A DNA stretch of 64,000 nucleotides, taken from the NCBI GenBank assembly GCA_032622095.1, contig CP136067.1, forward strand, positions 95,160,707 to 95,224,706, in the 5' to 3' direction. The notes beneath the pieces are model-generated. The model saw only the letters and a list, made by a program, of their open reading frames with translations. It was not told the DNA's origin and did not search any database. Below are positions 31,306 to 44,090 of this stretch, piece by piece (position 1 is the first letter of the stretch; each line of letters begins with the position of its first letter). The stretch comes from Siphonodentalium dalli (Eukaryota > Mollusca > Scaphopoda > Gadilida > Siphonodentaliidae). Position numbers and translations under genes: made by a program.

Positions 31306-32689
31306 TCTTCTTCTATATCTATATTTGCGAATGTCTGTCTGTCTGTCTGTCTGTGTTCTATAGAAATTAACAGGGGACCACCTAGATGGCACAACAGGGG
31401 TCTAATAGGGGTAACCTTTTACGAGAAAGATAATGGCGAGGGTTAGAATTTTCTAAATTGACGCCGTTGTTGTCAGGGGCAGAAAAGGGGGAGGGGCAGA
31501 AAAAACATGTGTCGCCGATTGCCACCAAACTTATATATAATCATCCCCATAATATGAGGAATTTAATGGTGTGGTTTAAATATGTCAAAAGTCGCGCCGT
31601 TCGCGTCAGGGATGCTCGGAAGGGGACAGGGGCACCTAAATTGATCAAAAATAATAATTTTAGCGCCGAATTCCACCAAATTGATGCACATTCTTCTGAG
31701 ATCTTCTCCATGATGCAAGGAATCTTATTGTGTGAGTTAAAGACGTCAAATTGGTGTCGTTGGGATGAGAGATTGGGGGGGGGGCGGTGGGTGGGTACTA
31801 AATATGATAAGAATTGGTTTAGTCGCCGATCTCCACGAAAGTTATACAAATTCATCCCCATGGTATGAGGTGTCTAATGGCGTGGCTTAAAGTTGTCAAA
31901 AGTGGCGTCATTCGAGTCCGGGGTGCACTGAAAGGGAGAGGGGTACCAAAAATAGATACACAATATTTTTAGCGCCAATTTCCACCAATTTGATACACAT
32001 TCTTATCCATGATATGAGAAATCTATTCGTGTGATTTTAAAGACGTCATATGGGTGCTGCTTTGGTGAGATATGGTGGTGGGGTGGGCACTAAATTTGAT
32101 ACAAATTTGTTTAGTCGCGGATTAGCACCAAACTTACAAATAATAATCTCCATGATATCAGGAGTCTAATTGTCTGGTTTAAAGATGTCAAAAGTGGGGT
32201 CATTCGAGTCAGGGGTGCCTAGAGGATGAGAGGGACACAAACATTGATAAACAATATGTTTAGCGCCGATTTCCACCAGATTGATACATATTCTGTATCT
32301 TCGTGAAGATATGTTAAACTAGATTGATTGGTTGATTGATTGATACATCTCTATGTAAAACACAATTTCTTTAATGTTTTCGAACTAATGTGTTTATGAT
32401 GTTCATGTTTCATGCTATGACGTCTGAAGTATACGCAGTTGTAAATAAATAAATACTTCTTTATTGGTGGGACGGATTAAACGTGATAAACAAAATGATA
32501 ATCGCTCTGTCCTGACAAGGTCAGCCACTACTTATATCCCATGTGTAAAAATCATGTTTTGTGATGCCCTTTGGATATACAATTTCTGAGAATACGTGTA
32601 ACACTTTGAGAGTATTCTCTATTCCCACCAAATATCCACAGAGGGTTTCACATCACTTTAACCTAGGCAACGCCGGGTAACCCTGCTAG
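31306..32689 (+). mobile_element. Non-autonomous Helitron with internal ~300-bp tandem repeats
   Basis: The 5' end begins TCTTCTTCTATATCTA and runs into a (GTCT)n tract, a start I associate with Helitrons of marine invertebrates. The 3' end has ACGCCGGGTAACCCTG and finishes CTAG followed by T, as expected for a Helitron inserted between A and T. The inside has about three diverged units with TCATCCCCATGATATGAGGA-like, TTTAAAGACGTCAAATTGGT-like and AGCGCCGATTTCCACCA-like phrases. There is no Rep/helicase. TCTTTCATATAT flanks the element on both sides (31,293 and 32,690). Confidence 0.72.
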
Positions 32690-32701
32690 TCTTTCATATA
32701 T

Positions 32702-34257
32702 GCCTTGCTTGCAGACGTCCTCCCGTTTCAATTGACAAATTTATTTTCGCCATCCAGACTTACATTTTGTACCCCACCTGTATCATGTGAACAAATTAGT
32801 TAACATAACTAGATAGTTATAGCCGTTTTATCTATATCTGAACCTAAGTTGATATTCTTAAAAGCCGGTCGGCATTCTAATCTGACTAAGTTTGTGTCAT
32901 TTTAACGTGCCAGGTACTTGGGTGGAACACCCTGCCTGTAGATTACCTCTGATGCACCCACTTACCGATTATGGTTACATATAAACAAACAGCATTGATT
33001 AGTCAATGTAGTTTCGTGACTCGTGGGTCTGAGATGATTTCCGAAGATTGTCCTAGTCACGAATCAAGTATACCATGACAAAATTAAGCAAAAACACACT
33101 AACAAAAACAACATCAAATGACGTTATCAATATCGGATCGTAGTAAAATAGTGCTAATCAGTCGCTGAGCTTGTTTATTTGGCGGCGCCGTTGTGTATAT
33201 GGACCAGTTCAATCTTGGGTTGATCGCGATAATGTTGATTACAAATAATGTAAAGGTATGTCGCGATGACAACATTGTGAATGACGCGAGGCTATCAAAC
33301 AAATAAATAGTTTCTATATACGTGTAGTAAGTTAGCAACGAACACATCCACACTGGCTTGGTCTTTGTTATTGTTATTATTTTTTTTCTCGTACTTCCCA
33401 AATAATTCACTGATATAATACAACTGCTTGTAGCACATGCAATAATTTAGAACATATCGCAATCGACATATTAGAACGACATTATTATAACTATTTATTG
33501 TCCCTCACACTAGATGGTTTCATGATATACATTCTGCATGTGGATGTGCCTAGAATTAAATTACTATATTAATAGTACATATACTATTATATAATGATTG
33601 TACCTGTTAAATATGCTTTTGCCATTTGTTTTGTATTTGAATATGTAAATCTCAAATACCTATGTATTGGTTTATTGAGATTAAAGAAATAAAAAAGGGC
33701 TTATTTATCCCTTCCAATAAAAACACAGTAATGTGTCCTATTATTATAGGTTGTGCAAAGGGCATATATTCAGAAAAAATATATTTAAACAAATAATTTA
33801 GACCGCCCAACCATACTAGATTTCCTTCCGTTACCGGAAACATCACTATTCGTGTTTCGCCACTCACGGATATAATTACGTAGTTGTAAATTCATGTGGG
33901 GCAAAACAATTTGCTTTCCAAATATAATGACGACGATTATAATTACTGTAGACAGGAATTCGTGGATAATCATGCGGGGTGAGATTTTTCAGAATGCACA
34001 CCCTACAATGTTCTAATTTGCATTATTAATGCTCTCCAATGACAAGATTTCACTTCACAAAACCATTGATATGTAAACATTACTATTACAGTCAGAGTTG
34101 CATTGCTGATCAATGTCTAATTAGTCCAATAATATACCAATGTTTGTAAAAAATTCTTAACATTAAACATTGGAAAATGTCAAAGCATTCAACAATATTC
34201 TAATAATATGTCGACTTAATATTGGAACTGATTAGCAGTGTTTGTTCACAAATCACT
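32702..34257. other. No gene recognised
   Basis: AT-rich DNA with chance frames. A few ATAATATTAAT words near 33,560 and 34,190 are the only features noted. Confidence 0.45.
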
Positions 34258-35128
34258 TTAAGGGTACGTTCATACACTGGCAAGTTTGCACGGATTTTTT
34301 CGCAGGCAGTTTCTCATAGAAAACCATATGGTGCCAGAATATGAACGGTAACATGTATATAACATTCATATTTACCGAAGCTAACGACATGAGAAGTAAA
34401 ATTTCGATAGTTCCACATGTAACGTTGCTACCAACACATTGCCCTAACCCTTTACCCAACAAAGCGGCAAAAAACGCCCAAATAAAGCTTCAACAGCCTA
34501 AAATATCTTCGGTCTGTCTCAATAACACCATACAAATATGATATCATTGGAACCGGTTCATTGACCACATTGTGATGGTTATAGTTATGCCCTGTGCCAA
34601 TGCATTCTCTTATATATGTCAGTCGACCATAGGTCGCCTCGCATATATAAGAGAATTCATTGGCCTAAAAAAAATCTGTTTTTATCACTTTTTACCATTT
34701 TTCTTACATTCTTTAACAATTTTATAATCTTTTCTTACAATTTTTATAATATTTTTCTACATTCTTTTACAATTTTATCATTTTTAATATGTATTAAGCC
34801 AATGCATTCTCTTATATATCCGAGGCGACCTATGGTCGACTCGCATATATAAGAGAATGTATTGGCACAGGGGCGTTCTGTTGGGTAAAGGGTTAAAATA
34901 CTTGTATGATTGATGCTTGCGAGATAATTACATGCTATTTACAGGCAAATTTAGATAGCATCGCTACTAGTGGAACTACATGTTTTTTCTTCTATTTGTA
35001 GTCAGCTGTGGTCCATATGCATTTTATAAGCATATCTTCGTTCGGTTTCTGGCACATTGTATCGTTTTATACCAAAATGTCTGCAAATGATTGCCTGGTA
35101 AATTTGCGACTGTGTGAACGTACCCTAA
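34258..35128. mobile_element. TIR element of about 870 bp carrying a nested MITE-B
   Basis: The left end TTAAGGGTACGTTCATACAC and the right end GTGTGAACGTACCCTAA form an imperfect inverted repeat that continues inward (CTGGCAAGTTTGCACGG against its complement). The element is split by a complete MITE-B at 34,445-34,895, so it is the older of the two. Confidence 0.75.
34445..34895. mobile_element. MITE family B, complete copy (B2), nested
   Basis: TIRs TAACCCTTTACCCAACA and TGTTGGGTAAAGGGTTA bound 451 bp. Inside lie two hairpins of the CATTCTCTTATATATGCGAG type (34,592-34,667 and 34,800-34,866) around a CTTTTTACCATTTTTCTTAC-like low-complexity centre. The TA ends fit a Tc1/mariner-type target duplication. 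Confidence 0.85.
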
Positions 35129-35129
35129 C

Positions 35130-35535
35130 AGTTCTGTTTACATAACACTCGTTTCAATATTCGACATGTTGTTATCGGAGAGCTTTTAATAATTAATTAG
35201 CAACACAGCTTATATATTTGGAGGTGTGGACTTTTAAGTCTTTCATGACGAGATCTGCGCTGGTGCAGCATTAACGATCCCCTTTGCCAGTGCATTCTCT
35301 TATATATGCAAGTCTCCCACAGGTAGACTCACATACTTAAGATAATGAACTGGCTTAAAATGTCAGGTAGTACCAAGTTTGCTTGCAAATATAGATATAG
35401 ATTAGAATGGTGTCTGGTTGTTAACACAACAATCGTTTTAATATGCATATTTTGTTATTGAAGAGCATTCAATAATTGATTAGCAAGACAGCATATCTAT
35501 TTGGAGATGTGGGCATTAAACCCTTTCACGACGAG
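35130..35535 (+). repeat. Direct repeat pair of about 125 bp with a hairpin between
   Basis: TTATCGGAGAGCTTTTAATA ... TTAGCAACACAGCTTATAT ... CATGACGAGA (35,170-35,255) recurs with changes at 35,455-35,530. Between them is a GCATTCTCTTATATATGCAA hairpin (35,289-35,355) of the MITE-B type. Confidence 0.7.
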
Positions 35536-35559
35536 AGCTCCCATATAAAAATGTACTGG

Positions 35560-36335
35560 TAAATCCACCCAGGTTTTTTGGGCCGAAACCCAGGTAAAAA
35601 TCTATCTACCAAGACATCCACCAACCATCAAGACCCCGCGAAACCTGGGTTTTACCATGATTTACACACCTGAAACTGGATAAAAACCCTGGTATGGATA
35701 AACCTGGGTGTAATTACCCAGGTGACCACACCCAGATGTACCCTACATTGGGTGTTTCCAACCCAGGTGTACCCTGGTGTTTCCTACCTGGGTGTTTCCC
35801 CACCCAGGTGTACCATGGTGTTATTCACCCAGGTGTACCCTGATGTTTCCTACCTGGGTGTTTCCCACCCAGGTCACCTTGGTGTTATTCACCCAGGTGC
35901 ACCCTGGTGTTTCCTACCTGGGTGTTTCCCACCGAGGTGTACCTAGGTGTTATTCACCCAGGTGTAACCTGGTGTTTCATACCTGGGTGTTTCCCACCCA
36001 GGTGTACCTTGGTGTTATTCACCAGGTGTACCCTGATGTTTCCTACCTGGGTGTTCCCCACCAGGTGTACCTTGATGTTTCCAACCCAGGTGTACCTTGA
36101 TGTTTTCTTACGCCGGTGTACCTTGGTGTTTTCTTACCCAGGTGGATTTCCCATTGAGATCCACCTGGGTTAGAAAACCCCAAGGTACACACAGGTAAGG
36201 AAACACCAAGGTACACATGGGCAGGAAAACACCAAGGTCACCTGGGTAAGAAAACACCAAGGTACACATGGGTAGGAAACACCAAGGAACACCTGGGTGA
36301 ATAACACCAAGGTACACCTGGGTGGGGATACCAAA
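35560..36335 (+). repeat. CCCAGGTGTACC minisatellite with strand reversal
   Basis: From about 35,700 to 36,150 a 25-bp subunit like ACCCAGGTGTACCCTGATGT-TTCCT alternates with a 15-bp piece (ACCTGGGTGTTTCCC), giving a composite period of about 65 bp. From 36,160 to 36,335 the same units run on the other strand. Long open frames on both strands (for instance 35,777-36,100) are products of the period and not genes. A related array is at 52,985-53,320. Confidence 0.85.
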
Positions 36336-36899
36336 GTGAAATGATGAGGATGGCAATGAAGTAGATTTTGATGGGATGCAGGGGTATTGTTATCAATGGA
36401 GTTGTTTTAGTATAATAGAACATTAAGGAAACTGATTGTGCAGTAATACAAGTTTATTCAAGGACAACAAACTAACGAAAGATAAAATACATGTATAGAA
36501 ACACATGTAATATATAAATATATAAACTCATTAAACTGCATGGGTTAAAACTTACTGACAACAAGAGTTGGGTTAAATTAAAAAAAAAAAAAAAACACTT
36601 GCAAATTCCCTCTTCATACATGTATATGGTATGTTAGGCAAGTTACGTGTACATATAGTTGCAATGTATACCGGTACATGACATATCGGTGGACACAAAA
36701 ATCATTATTTTAGTTCCAATGTCATTTACCAGAATACATGTACAGTACCTTGCAACTACATCTACAGTGAGGTAGTTTTGTCTCATTTAAACTTTCTAAA
36801 TGGGTTTCTCCCTTTGAATGACATAAACAAATGTGAGTATACACATGAGCTGTGGTGTGAAATACACACCAAAAAATGATTTCTTAGTCTGAGGACATA
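36336..36899. other. No gene recognised; one poly-A tract
   Basis: A run of A lies near 36,580, and several ACATGTA words are present. The stretch ends at the edge of the large foldback. Confidence 0.5.
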
Positions 36900-37500
36900 G
36901 TTAGGGAGCCCGCATATGTTCCATTTACACTTTTGCGTACAAAAGGTTTGACCCCCTAAAGTTGGTACCAATAATGGAACATTCTGAAAAACCGATTTCT
37001 TAAGTTGCGCATTCCTGGGGTTTAGGGGCCGCTGAATCCCAAAAAGTGCCAAAAATCACTTCTATTTACACTTCCGCGTACATCGATGAATTTTGGTTTG
37101 ATGATACTCCTAAGTGTACTGATTAAGAAAACACAACTTAAGAAAGGGATTTTCCTGGGGTTTTCAGATAAGAAAGGGGGTCCCATGCTGAACCCCAAAA
37201 CGTGATTTTTCACTTTTTTTTACACTTTCGCGTACATCCATAATTTTTGGTCTCAAAGTACTTTGATATATACTAATTATAAAAACACAACTTAAGAAGC
37301 AACTTTTCCTGGGGTTTTAAGATAAGAAGGGGATCATCGGGTCACCCCTCAAAACGTAAAAAATCACTTTTATTTACATGATTGCATTCGTCCAACGTGT
37401 GTGTATGTGCGTACACCCCTGGAACGTTGCACTATTACAACCAATACATCCCTAAATCGATACGATCAACTTAAGAAATATATATTCATGTCGTTTTCTG
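36900..37500. repeat. Subterminal tandem repeats of the giant foldback (left arm)
   Basis: About four diverged units spaced 140-180 bp share TTTACACTTTCGCGTACAT-like, CTTAAGAAAGGGATTTTCCT and GGGGTTTTCAGATAAGAAAG phrases. The right arm has the mirror set at 42,395-42,995. Confidence 0.7.
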
Positions 37501-38759
37501 ATAAGAACGAGACTTGTTACCCCCCCCCCCCCCCCCCCAAACCACAACACGATCCATTTTCTAGAACTGTAAGTGAGCCAGTTTTATGAAAATTATAGCG
37601 CGAAAATCTATTAAAATGTATACAAATGTATATATTTTCGTGAAGCTAAGACATAATGACACTTTTTTGGGCCAAAATTGAAACTCACCATCCAAGATGG
37701 CCGCCAAAATGGCCGCCGAATGTTGAAAATATGACATTTTTTCACAAATATCTTCTAGATCAATTCATGCTGTTTGGAACTGGTTGAGTAATGCAACTTT
37801 ATTTTGTGTTTTTTATATTAACTGATCATTGGAGAAATTAAATATGCATTTATTGGGGTCCTAACCCCTTCCAATCCCTAAAAAATTCGATTTTACAGAA
37901 CGCAGTACAAACTTTTACAAAAAATCACAATTGGGATTCTAGTCATATTTCAACAAGAAATGAAAAGAACATTGTAATGTAAGTGAGGCATATCATTACC
38001 TATGAATATTCCAAATCTCTGGAACCATAAATCTTACCTTGGCTCAAAATGGCTGCGAAAATGGCCACTAAAATATGGAAAATGGTAAATATTGCCCCAG
38101 GGTGTCCTGCAATCGCTTACAAGTTGTGGTTGATGTACACAATTGGCTAATCTCTTTTCTATACATTGCATACTAACATGTCTGATGCACCATGGATCAT
38201 TTTTACTATTGTCGCCACTGACATTTACCAGAAATATTGGACACAAATATCGGCAAGAATTCACTTTTCAGGGTTCGACCATTTGTTCAAGTAAAATGTA
38301 ACTATCTTTGGATTGAAAGGTGTTTATTGTTTTGGTCTATCTTAAATGTGTCACACTACGGTGTTTATAGACTAAATTGCTCAAGATGGCTTCCAAAATG
38401 GCAACCAAATTTGTAAAAAGTTAAAAGTTAACATATCCCGAATATTATTCTCTGCGTTATCCGAAAAAAGTGGCAAATTGTGACTCACTTGGTTATTGTA
38501 CGTGTTAGTTACAATGTAATTAACTGACAACTACGTTCTATTATGTTTGTCCCAGTTCCGTATGGGGCATGACCAATTCATTTTAAAGTTGCAGTATGGA
38601 ATTTTGCGGAGAACCATATCATTGAAAGGAAATGGGCAGAACTTTGAGACTGAACTGAGATGAACCATGATATGTGGGTATTCTGGCCCATTATGATAAC
38701 AATTTATCAACTGGATACAGGGTGGAAGCCAAGATGGTAGCCAGGGAGTTATGATCATA

Positions 38760-41105
38760 GATGAGGATACTAGGTATACAGGGAGTTATTCTATGGTCAT
38801 GAATGATGTGTTGGTATATAGGGAGTTCCCTGTTGGTAACGGTGGGACGTATATTTATATATGTTGTGGATGTGTTATCATTGGTGGTGTATGGAGAGTA
38901 GGTTTAGTATCATGGATGGTGTGTATGAGTATGGCAAGTATGGAACTTATGAGTGGTCGTATGTGCGGATATTGGTATATCTGGAAGGGCTCACCATTGG
39001 TGATGTGCATATGTATACCTGGATTGACTCCATGGTCATGGGTTTGGCGAATAGGTATACATGTAGTGGCTGTATGGTCCACGTTGATGTGAATATGTAT
39101 ACAATGAGTGACTGTATGATCGTGAATGTAGTGAATATGTATACATATAGTGACTATATGGTCGGGTGTAGGTGTATACCTGGTGTTCATGACTCGTGGC
39201 TGTATCGTCATTTGTGGTATGTACGGGTATAACCAAGTATGGCTGTATGATCAGGTGTACTAGTACATGTACGTGTATAAAGTGGGTGACTATGTTGTCA
39301 TTTGTGTGGTGTTTATGTACATATGGAGTGACTGTGGTAATGGGTGGGTTGTACATGTGTACCTTGGGTGGCTATCGCTTTCCACAATAACTCAAGGATA
39401 TGTTAATCAACAGAGAGGTCATGTCATATCGTGGAAAGCGATAGCCAACCATTATCACACAGTCATTACATATATACATAAACACCACAGACATAACAAT
39501 ATAGTTACTCACTGTATACATGTACACCTGGCCCATGACCACTGATGACCATACAGCCACGCGTCACAATGCAGGCACACTGGGTATACTCCTAAACATG
39601 ACCCATAACCATATAGTCACTCCATGTATACCCATTCATCTCACCATTGGCCATAAGGTCATCCCCTGTATACCTATTCTCCAAACGCATGGTCAAATGG
39701 ACAATCAATATATACATCAACACCACAACAATGACCATAAAGTCATTCCGGTATACATATGCACATCACCAATGGCCATATAGCCACTCGCTTCATACGC
39801 ATACCCTCACACATGTTACCTGGTATATTCCTTCACCTGACCTATGGCCATATAGTCACCCCGTGTGTACCTATTCAAAACATTCATACACGATCGTGGT
39901 CAATCCTTGTATTCATATTCACCCCAACATTGGCCATGGCAATCCCTGTATCCCTATTTGTCACACCATATCCGAATAGCCACTCAATATATACTAATAC
40001 ACCCAGCCATGTCAGTATAGTCACTCCATGTATGCATATGCACCTCGTCCATGACCATATAGCCACTCGCTATATACACATATCCCTCGCCCATGACAAT
40101 AAAGCAACACGTGTGTGTACTGGTATTTACATGGCGATACCGACACGAGTCACCAAACAGGAACACCAGGTACATGTATACTCATACGCCTGTCACCCCC
40201 TGTATAGATTTTCATTACATTTATGATCATACAGTCACTACTTGTATACCTACATGTACTCATCTCACCATTAACCATACATTCACTACCTGTATACCTA
40301 TTCGACACACATAGTCATATAACCACTCGATATACATATGCAGCCCACCCTAGACCATAGATTCACTCCAGGTATACATGTAACCCTCACTAATGGCCAT
40401 TCAGCCCTTCCAGATATACAAAAAAAACCCGCACATACGACCACTCAGACAACCCATCCTTGCATATACACCTCACACATGACAATTCAGCAATTCACTG
40501 TATAATCATACACGCCATCCATGATAATACAGCTAAGTCCTATACACCCACCAATGGTAATACATCCACGATATATATAAATATACATCCCACCCGTTAC
40601 CACAAGGACACTTCCTATGTACCCACACGATCGATAATGTCCACCCAGCTTACTCCAGGTATTCATATTCAATCATGACCGTACAGTCATTCCATGTATA
40701 CCTATACACATTACCCGTAACCATAAAATCACTACCTATTTATCCACACAACCCATCCATGATCATACAGACAACACATGTACATCCCACCCATGACCTT
40801 ACATCACTCCATATATACATAATCAACACATATATGACCATGCAGCTATATCCATACACCACACCAATGACCATACAGGCACACCGGATGCACCCTTACT
40901 GGATATACACAATCATACAGCATACAGTCACCCCATGCATACCGATTCACCTCACACCTGACCATGACCTCTCCCTGTATACATAGATGCATCTTACCAT
41001 GGACAACCCACTTATAACCATACAGTCACTCATTGTATACCTACTCACATCAGTCATGACATACAATAACTCCCTGCAGACCTATTCACCTCACATATGA
41101 TCACA
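38760..41105. repeat. 42-bp minisatellite forming the loop of the giant foldback
   Basis: The unit is about 42 bp and reads like CCATATAGTCACTCCATGTA then TACCTATTCACCTCACCCAT. Left of 39,370 (about 0.6 kb) units run on one strand; right of 39,446 (about 1.65 kb) they run on the other. The switch lies at the inverted core GGCTATCGCTTTCCAC (39,370-39,385) and its complement (39,431-39,446). Frames such as 39,759-40,226 are periodic artefacts. Confidence 0.8.
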
Positions 41106-42995
41106 GAGTAACTCCCTGGCTACGATCTTGGCATCCACACTGTATCCTGTAGACATTTTTTTTTATCATACTGGACCAGAATAGCCAAAGATTATGGTCC
41201 ATCTCAGTTCTGTCTCAAAGTTTGCCCATTTCCTTTCAATAAATATGGCCAAAATCACAAAAGAGGTTCTCGGCAAAATTACATACATTAAAATGAATTT
41301 GTCATGCCCCATACGGAGCTGGGACAACTGGGAATAGAACATGTAGTTGTCAGTTAATTAACTAACACGTATAATAACCAAGTGAGTCACAATTTGCTAC
41401 CTTTTCGGATAATGCAGAGAATGTTCGGGATATATGTAAAAAATTAGCATTTTACAAATTTGGTTGCCATTTTGGAAGCCATCTTGAGCAATTTGGTCTA
41501 TAAACACCGTAGTGTGACACATTTAAGATAGACCAAAACAATAAACACCTTTCAATCCAAAGATAGTTATATTTTACCTGAAAAAATGGTCCAAACCTGA
41601 AAACTGAATTTTTGCCAATATTTATGTCAAGTTTTTTTTAGAGAAAAGTCCAATATTTTTGACGATGTCAGTGGTGAAAATAGTAACAATTAACCATGGT
41701 GCATCAGGCATGTTAGTATTCAATGTATAGAATGCAGAATGGCCAATTTTATACATCAACACAACTTGTAAGCGATTGCAGGACACGCTGGTGTAATATT
41801 TACCATTTTCCATATTTTGGCGGCCATATTGGCAGCCATTTTGAGCCAAAGTAAGAATTTTGGTTCCAGTGATTTGGAATATGCATAGGCAATGATATGC
41901 CTCACTCACATTACAAAGTTCTGTACATTTCTTGTTGAAATATGACTAGAATCCCAATTGTGATTTTTGTGTGTGAAATTTTATACCGCATTCTGTACAA
42001 TCAAATTTTTGAGGGATCGGAAGGGGTTAGGACCCCAATAAATGCATATTTAATTGCTCCAATGATCAGTTTAATATACAAAATACAAAATAAAGTTGCA
42101 TTACTCAACCAGTTCCAAGCAGCATGAATTGGTCTAGAAGATATTTGTGAAAAAATGTCATATTTTCAACTTCCGGCGGCCATTTTGGCGGCCATCTTGG
42201 ATGGTGAGTTTCAATTTTGGCCCAAAAAAGTGTCATTATGTCTTAGCTTCACGAAAATATATCCATTTGTATACATTTTACTAGATTTTCCCGCTATAAT
42301 TTTCATAAAACTGGCTCACTTATAGTTCTAGAAAATGGATCGTGTTGTGTGGGGGGGGGGGGGGGGGGGGGGGGGGTAACAAGTCTCGTTCTTATCAGAA
42401 AACGACATGAATATATATTTCTTAAGTTGATCGTATCGATTTAGGGATGTATTGGTTGTAATAGTGCAACGTTCCAGGGGTGTACGCACATACACACACG
42501 TTGGACGAATGCAATCATGTAAATAAAAATGATTTTTTACGTTTTGAGGGGTGACCCGATGACCCCCTTCTTATCTTAAAACCCCAGGAAAAGTTGCTTC
42601 TTAAGTTGTGTTTTTATAATTAGTATATATCTAAGTACTTTGAGACCAAAAATTATGGATGTACGCGAAAGTGTAAAAAAAGGGAAAAATCACGTTTTGG
42701 GGTTCAGCATGGGACCCCCTTTCTTATCTGAAAACCCCAGGAAAATCCCTTTCTTAAGTTGTGTTTTCTTAATCAGTACACTTAGGAGTATCATCAAACC
42801 AAAATTCATCGATGTACGCGGAAGTGTAAATAGAAGTGATTTTTGGCACTTTTTGGGGTTCAGCAGCCCCTAAACCCCAGGAATGCGCAACTTAAGAAAT
42901 CGGTTTTTCAGAATGTTCCATTATTGGTACAAACTTTAGGGGGTCAAACCTTTTGTACGCAAAAGTGTAAATGGAACATATGCGGGCTCCCTAAC

Positions 42996-43679
42996 TAACA
43001 TGTTTCCTGTCATTATCTTACTGCTTACAAATATAGATTTGTAATAATGTGCTGTAATGCTCCAGAAATAGTCATGTTTTGTCCTGGTTCATAAGAACAC
43101 ATTATTTCTTAGTGTTAGAAGGACATGTTGCCTGTTATTATTTGACTCATAAACCCCCAAATGTACATGTAAACAGAACATTTGGGAAAGAGACACACCA
43201 TCTTTATCCTTTTTTATATCAGTAGCAATTGATCAGATAGCAAAATATGCTATAAATAGATTTCAGATGGTAGAGATTAAACAATCACATTAACTGCACC
43301 AACTCGAAACAGTTAACATACCCTGTAGAATATAGACTATGATCAAGGAGGGTGTCACACACACCCCCACCCCGCTTTGGTATGTGATATTCAAGCCATT
43401 TTCAGGTGGTATGCTATATACATGTACATGCCCGATGTTATCTGGTACTAGGATTTCACACGGCAATATAACCGGCATTCACGATTCAGCAAAAAGGCTA
43501 GTATGCAGATATAATAGCAGAAAATTATACAAATTTTGAGTATTTTCCAGCTTAAACAGACCCAGTTGATATATTTTTATCTAATTCAGTCTAATGGCTC
43601 TTGATATGTTGATGTTTTGGATACTATTTCAGCAAATGTGGCTTCATTGGGGCATCAGCTTGTGTGAAAATATATATTA
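42996..43679. other. No gene recognised
   Basis: AT-rich DNA after the foldback, with no repeat partner noticed. Confidence 0.45.
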
Positions 43680-44063
43680 AGGACCCCTAAATCCGATACT
43701 ACATTTCAGAACAATCCAACCAGTGTCCCATGAAATGGTGGATAATAAACTATAATCCCAAATTTGATTCAGATTTGATCACAAAAACTAAAATTATGAT
43801 GCGGAAACCAGAAATTAACACAATTCTAAGTCGAAAAAGGGCCACAAATCTCGCAAAAATGGGCGGAGCACACCCATATTCGAACTTGACCTGTATTTTG
43901 GTCTGATAAACTTACATACCACATTTGGTTCAGATATGATCACACAAAAAATCGGTACGCGTGTAAATTTTTTGGGACAAAAAAGTTAATTTTTTTTTCA
44001 TGAAATGGAAAAAAAGTTGTAGGAGGTGTTCGTAAACCGGACTTAAAAATTGGTGTCGCCTTA
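43680..44063 (-). mobile_element. MITE family E, truncated copy
   Basis: The end TTAAAAATTGGTGTCGCCTTA and the words AGTTGTAGGAGGTGTTCGTA and TTCATGAAATGGAAAAAAAG match the left part of the complete element at 50,558-50,956 on the other strand. The remaining bases carry two GATTTGATCACAAAAA-like words. Confidence 0.7.
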
Positions 44064-44090
44064 CGTGTATATAACTCATATAGCTAACTA

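Larger units (their letters stand above)
36900..42995. mobile_element. 6.1-kb giant foldback element
   Basis: The left end GTTAGGGAGCCCGCATATG is the exact complement of the right end (CATATGCGGGCTCCCTAAC). Arms of about 1.86 kb (36,900-38,760) and 1.9 kb (41,105-42,995) mirror each other closely. They even share a poly-C tract at 37,519 and a poly-G tract at 42,352, and the frame around 37,022-37,213 reappears at 42,640-42,873. The loop is a minisatellite. Large arms with subterminal repeats and a variable centre resemble the TU/foldback elements of sea urchins. No transposase was seen, so it is non-autonomous. Confidence 0.88.

Noticed and set aside
35722-36423. Frames of 60-107 codons rich in FPTWVFP-like repeats
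   Set aside because: By-product of the CCCAGGTGTACC minisatellite; open on both strands.
37022-37213. A 63-codon ORF also present at 42,640-42,873 as a conserved gene
   Set aside because: The identity comes from the near-identical arms of the foldback. There is no independent evidence of selection.
38751-40986. Frames up to 155 codons in the loop of the giant foldback
   Set aside because: The 42-bp unit is also a multiple of three. Frames on opposite strands are equally long and full of His/Ile/Thr repeats without a domain.
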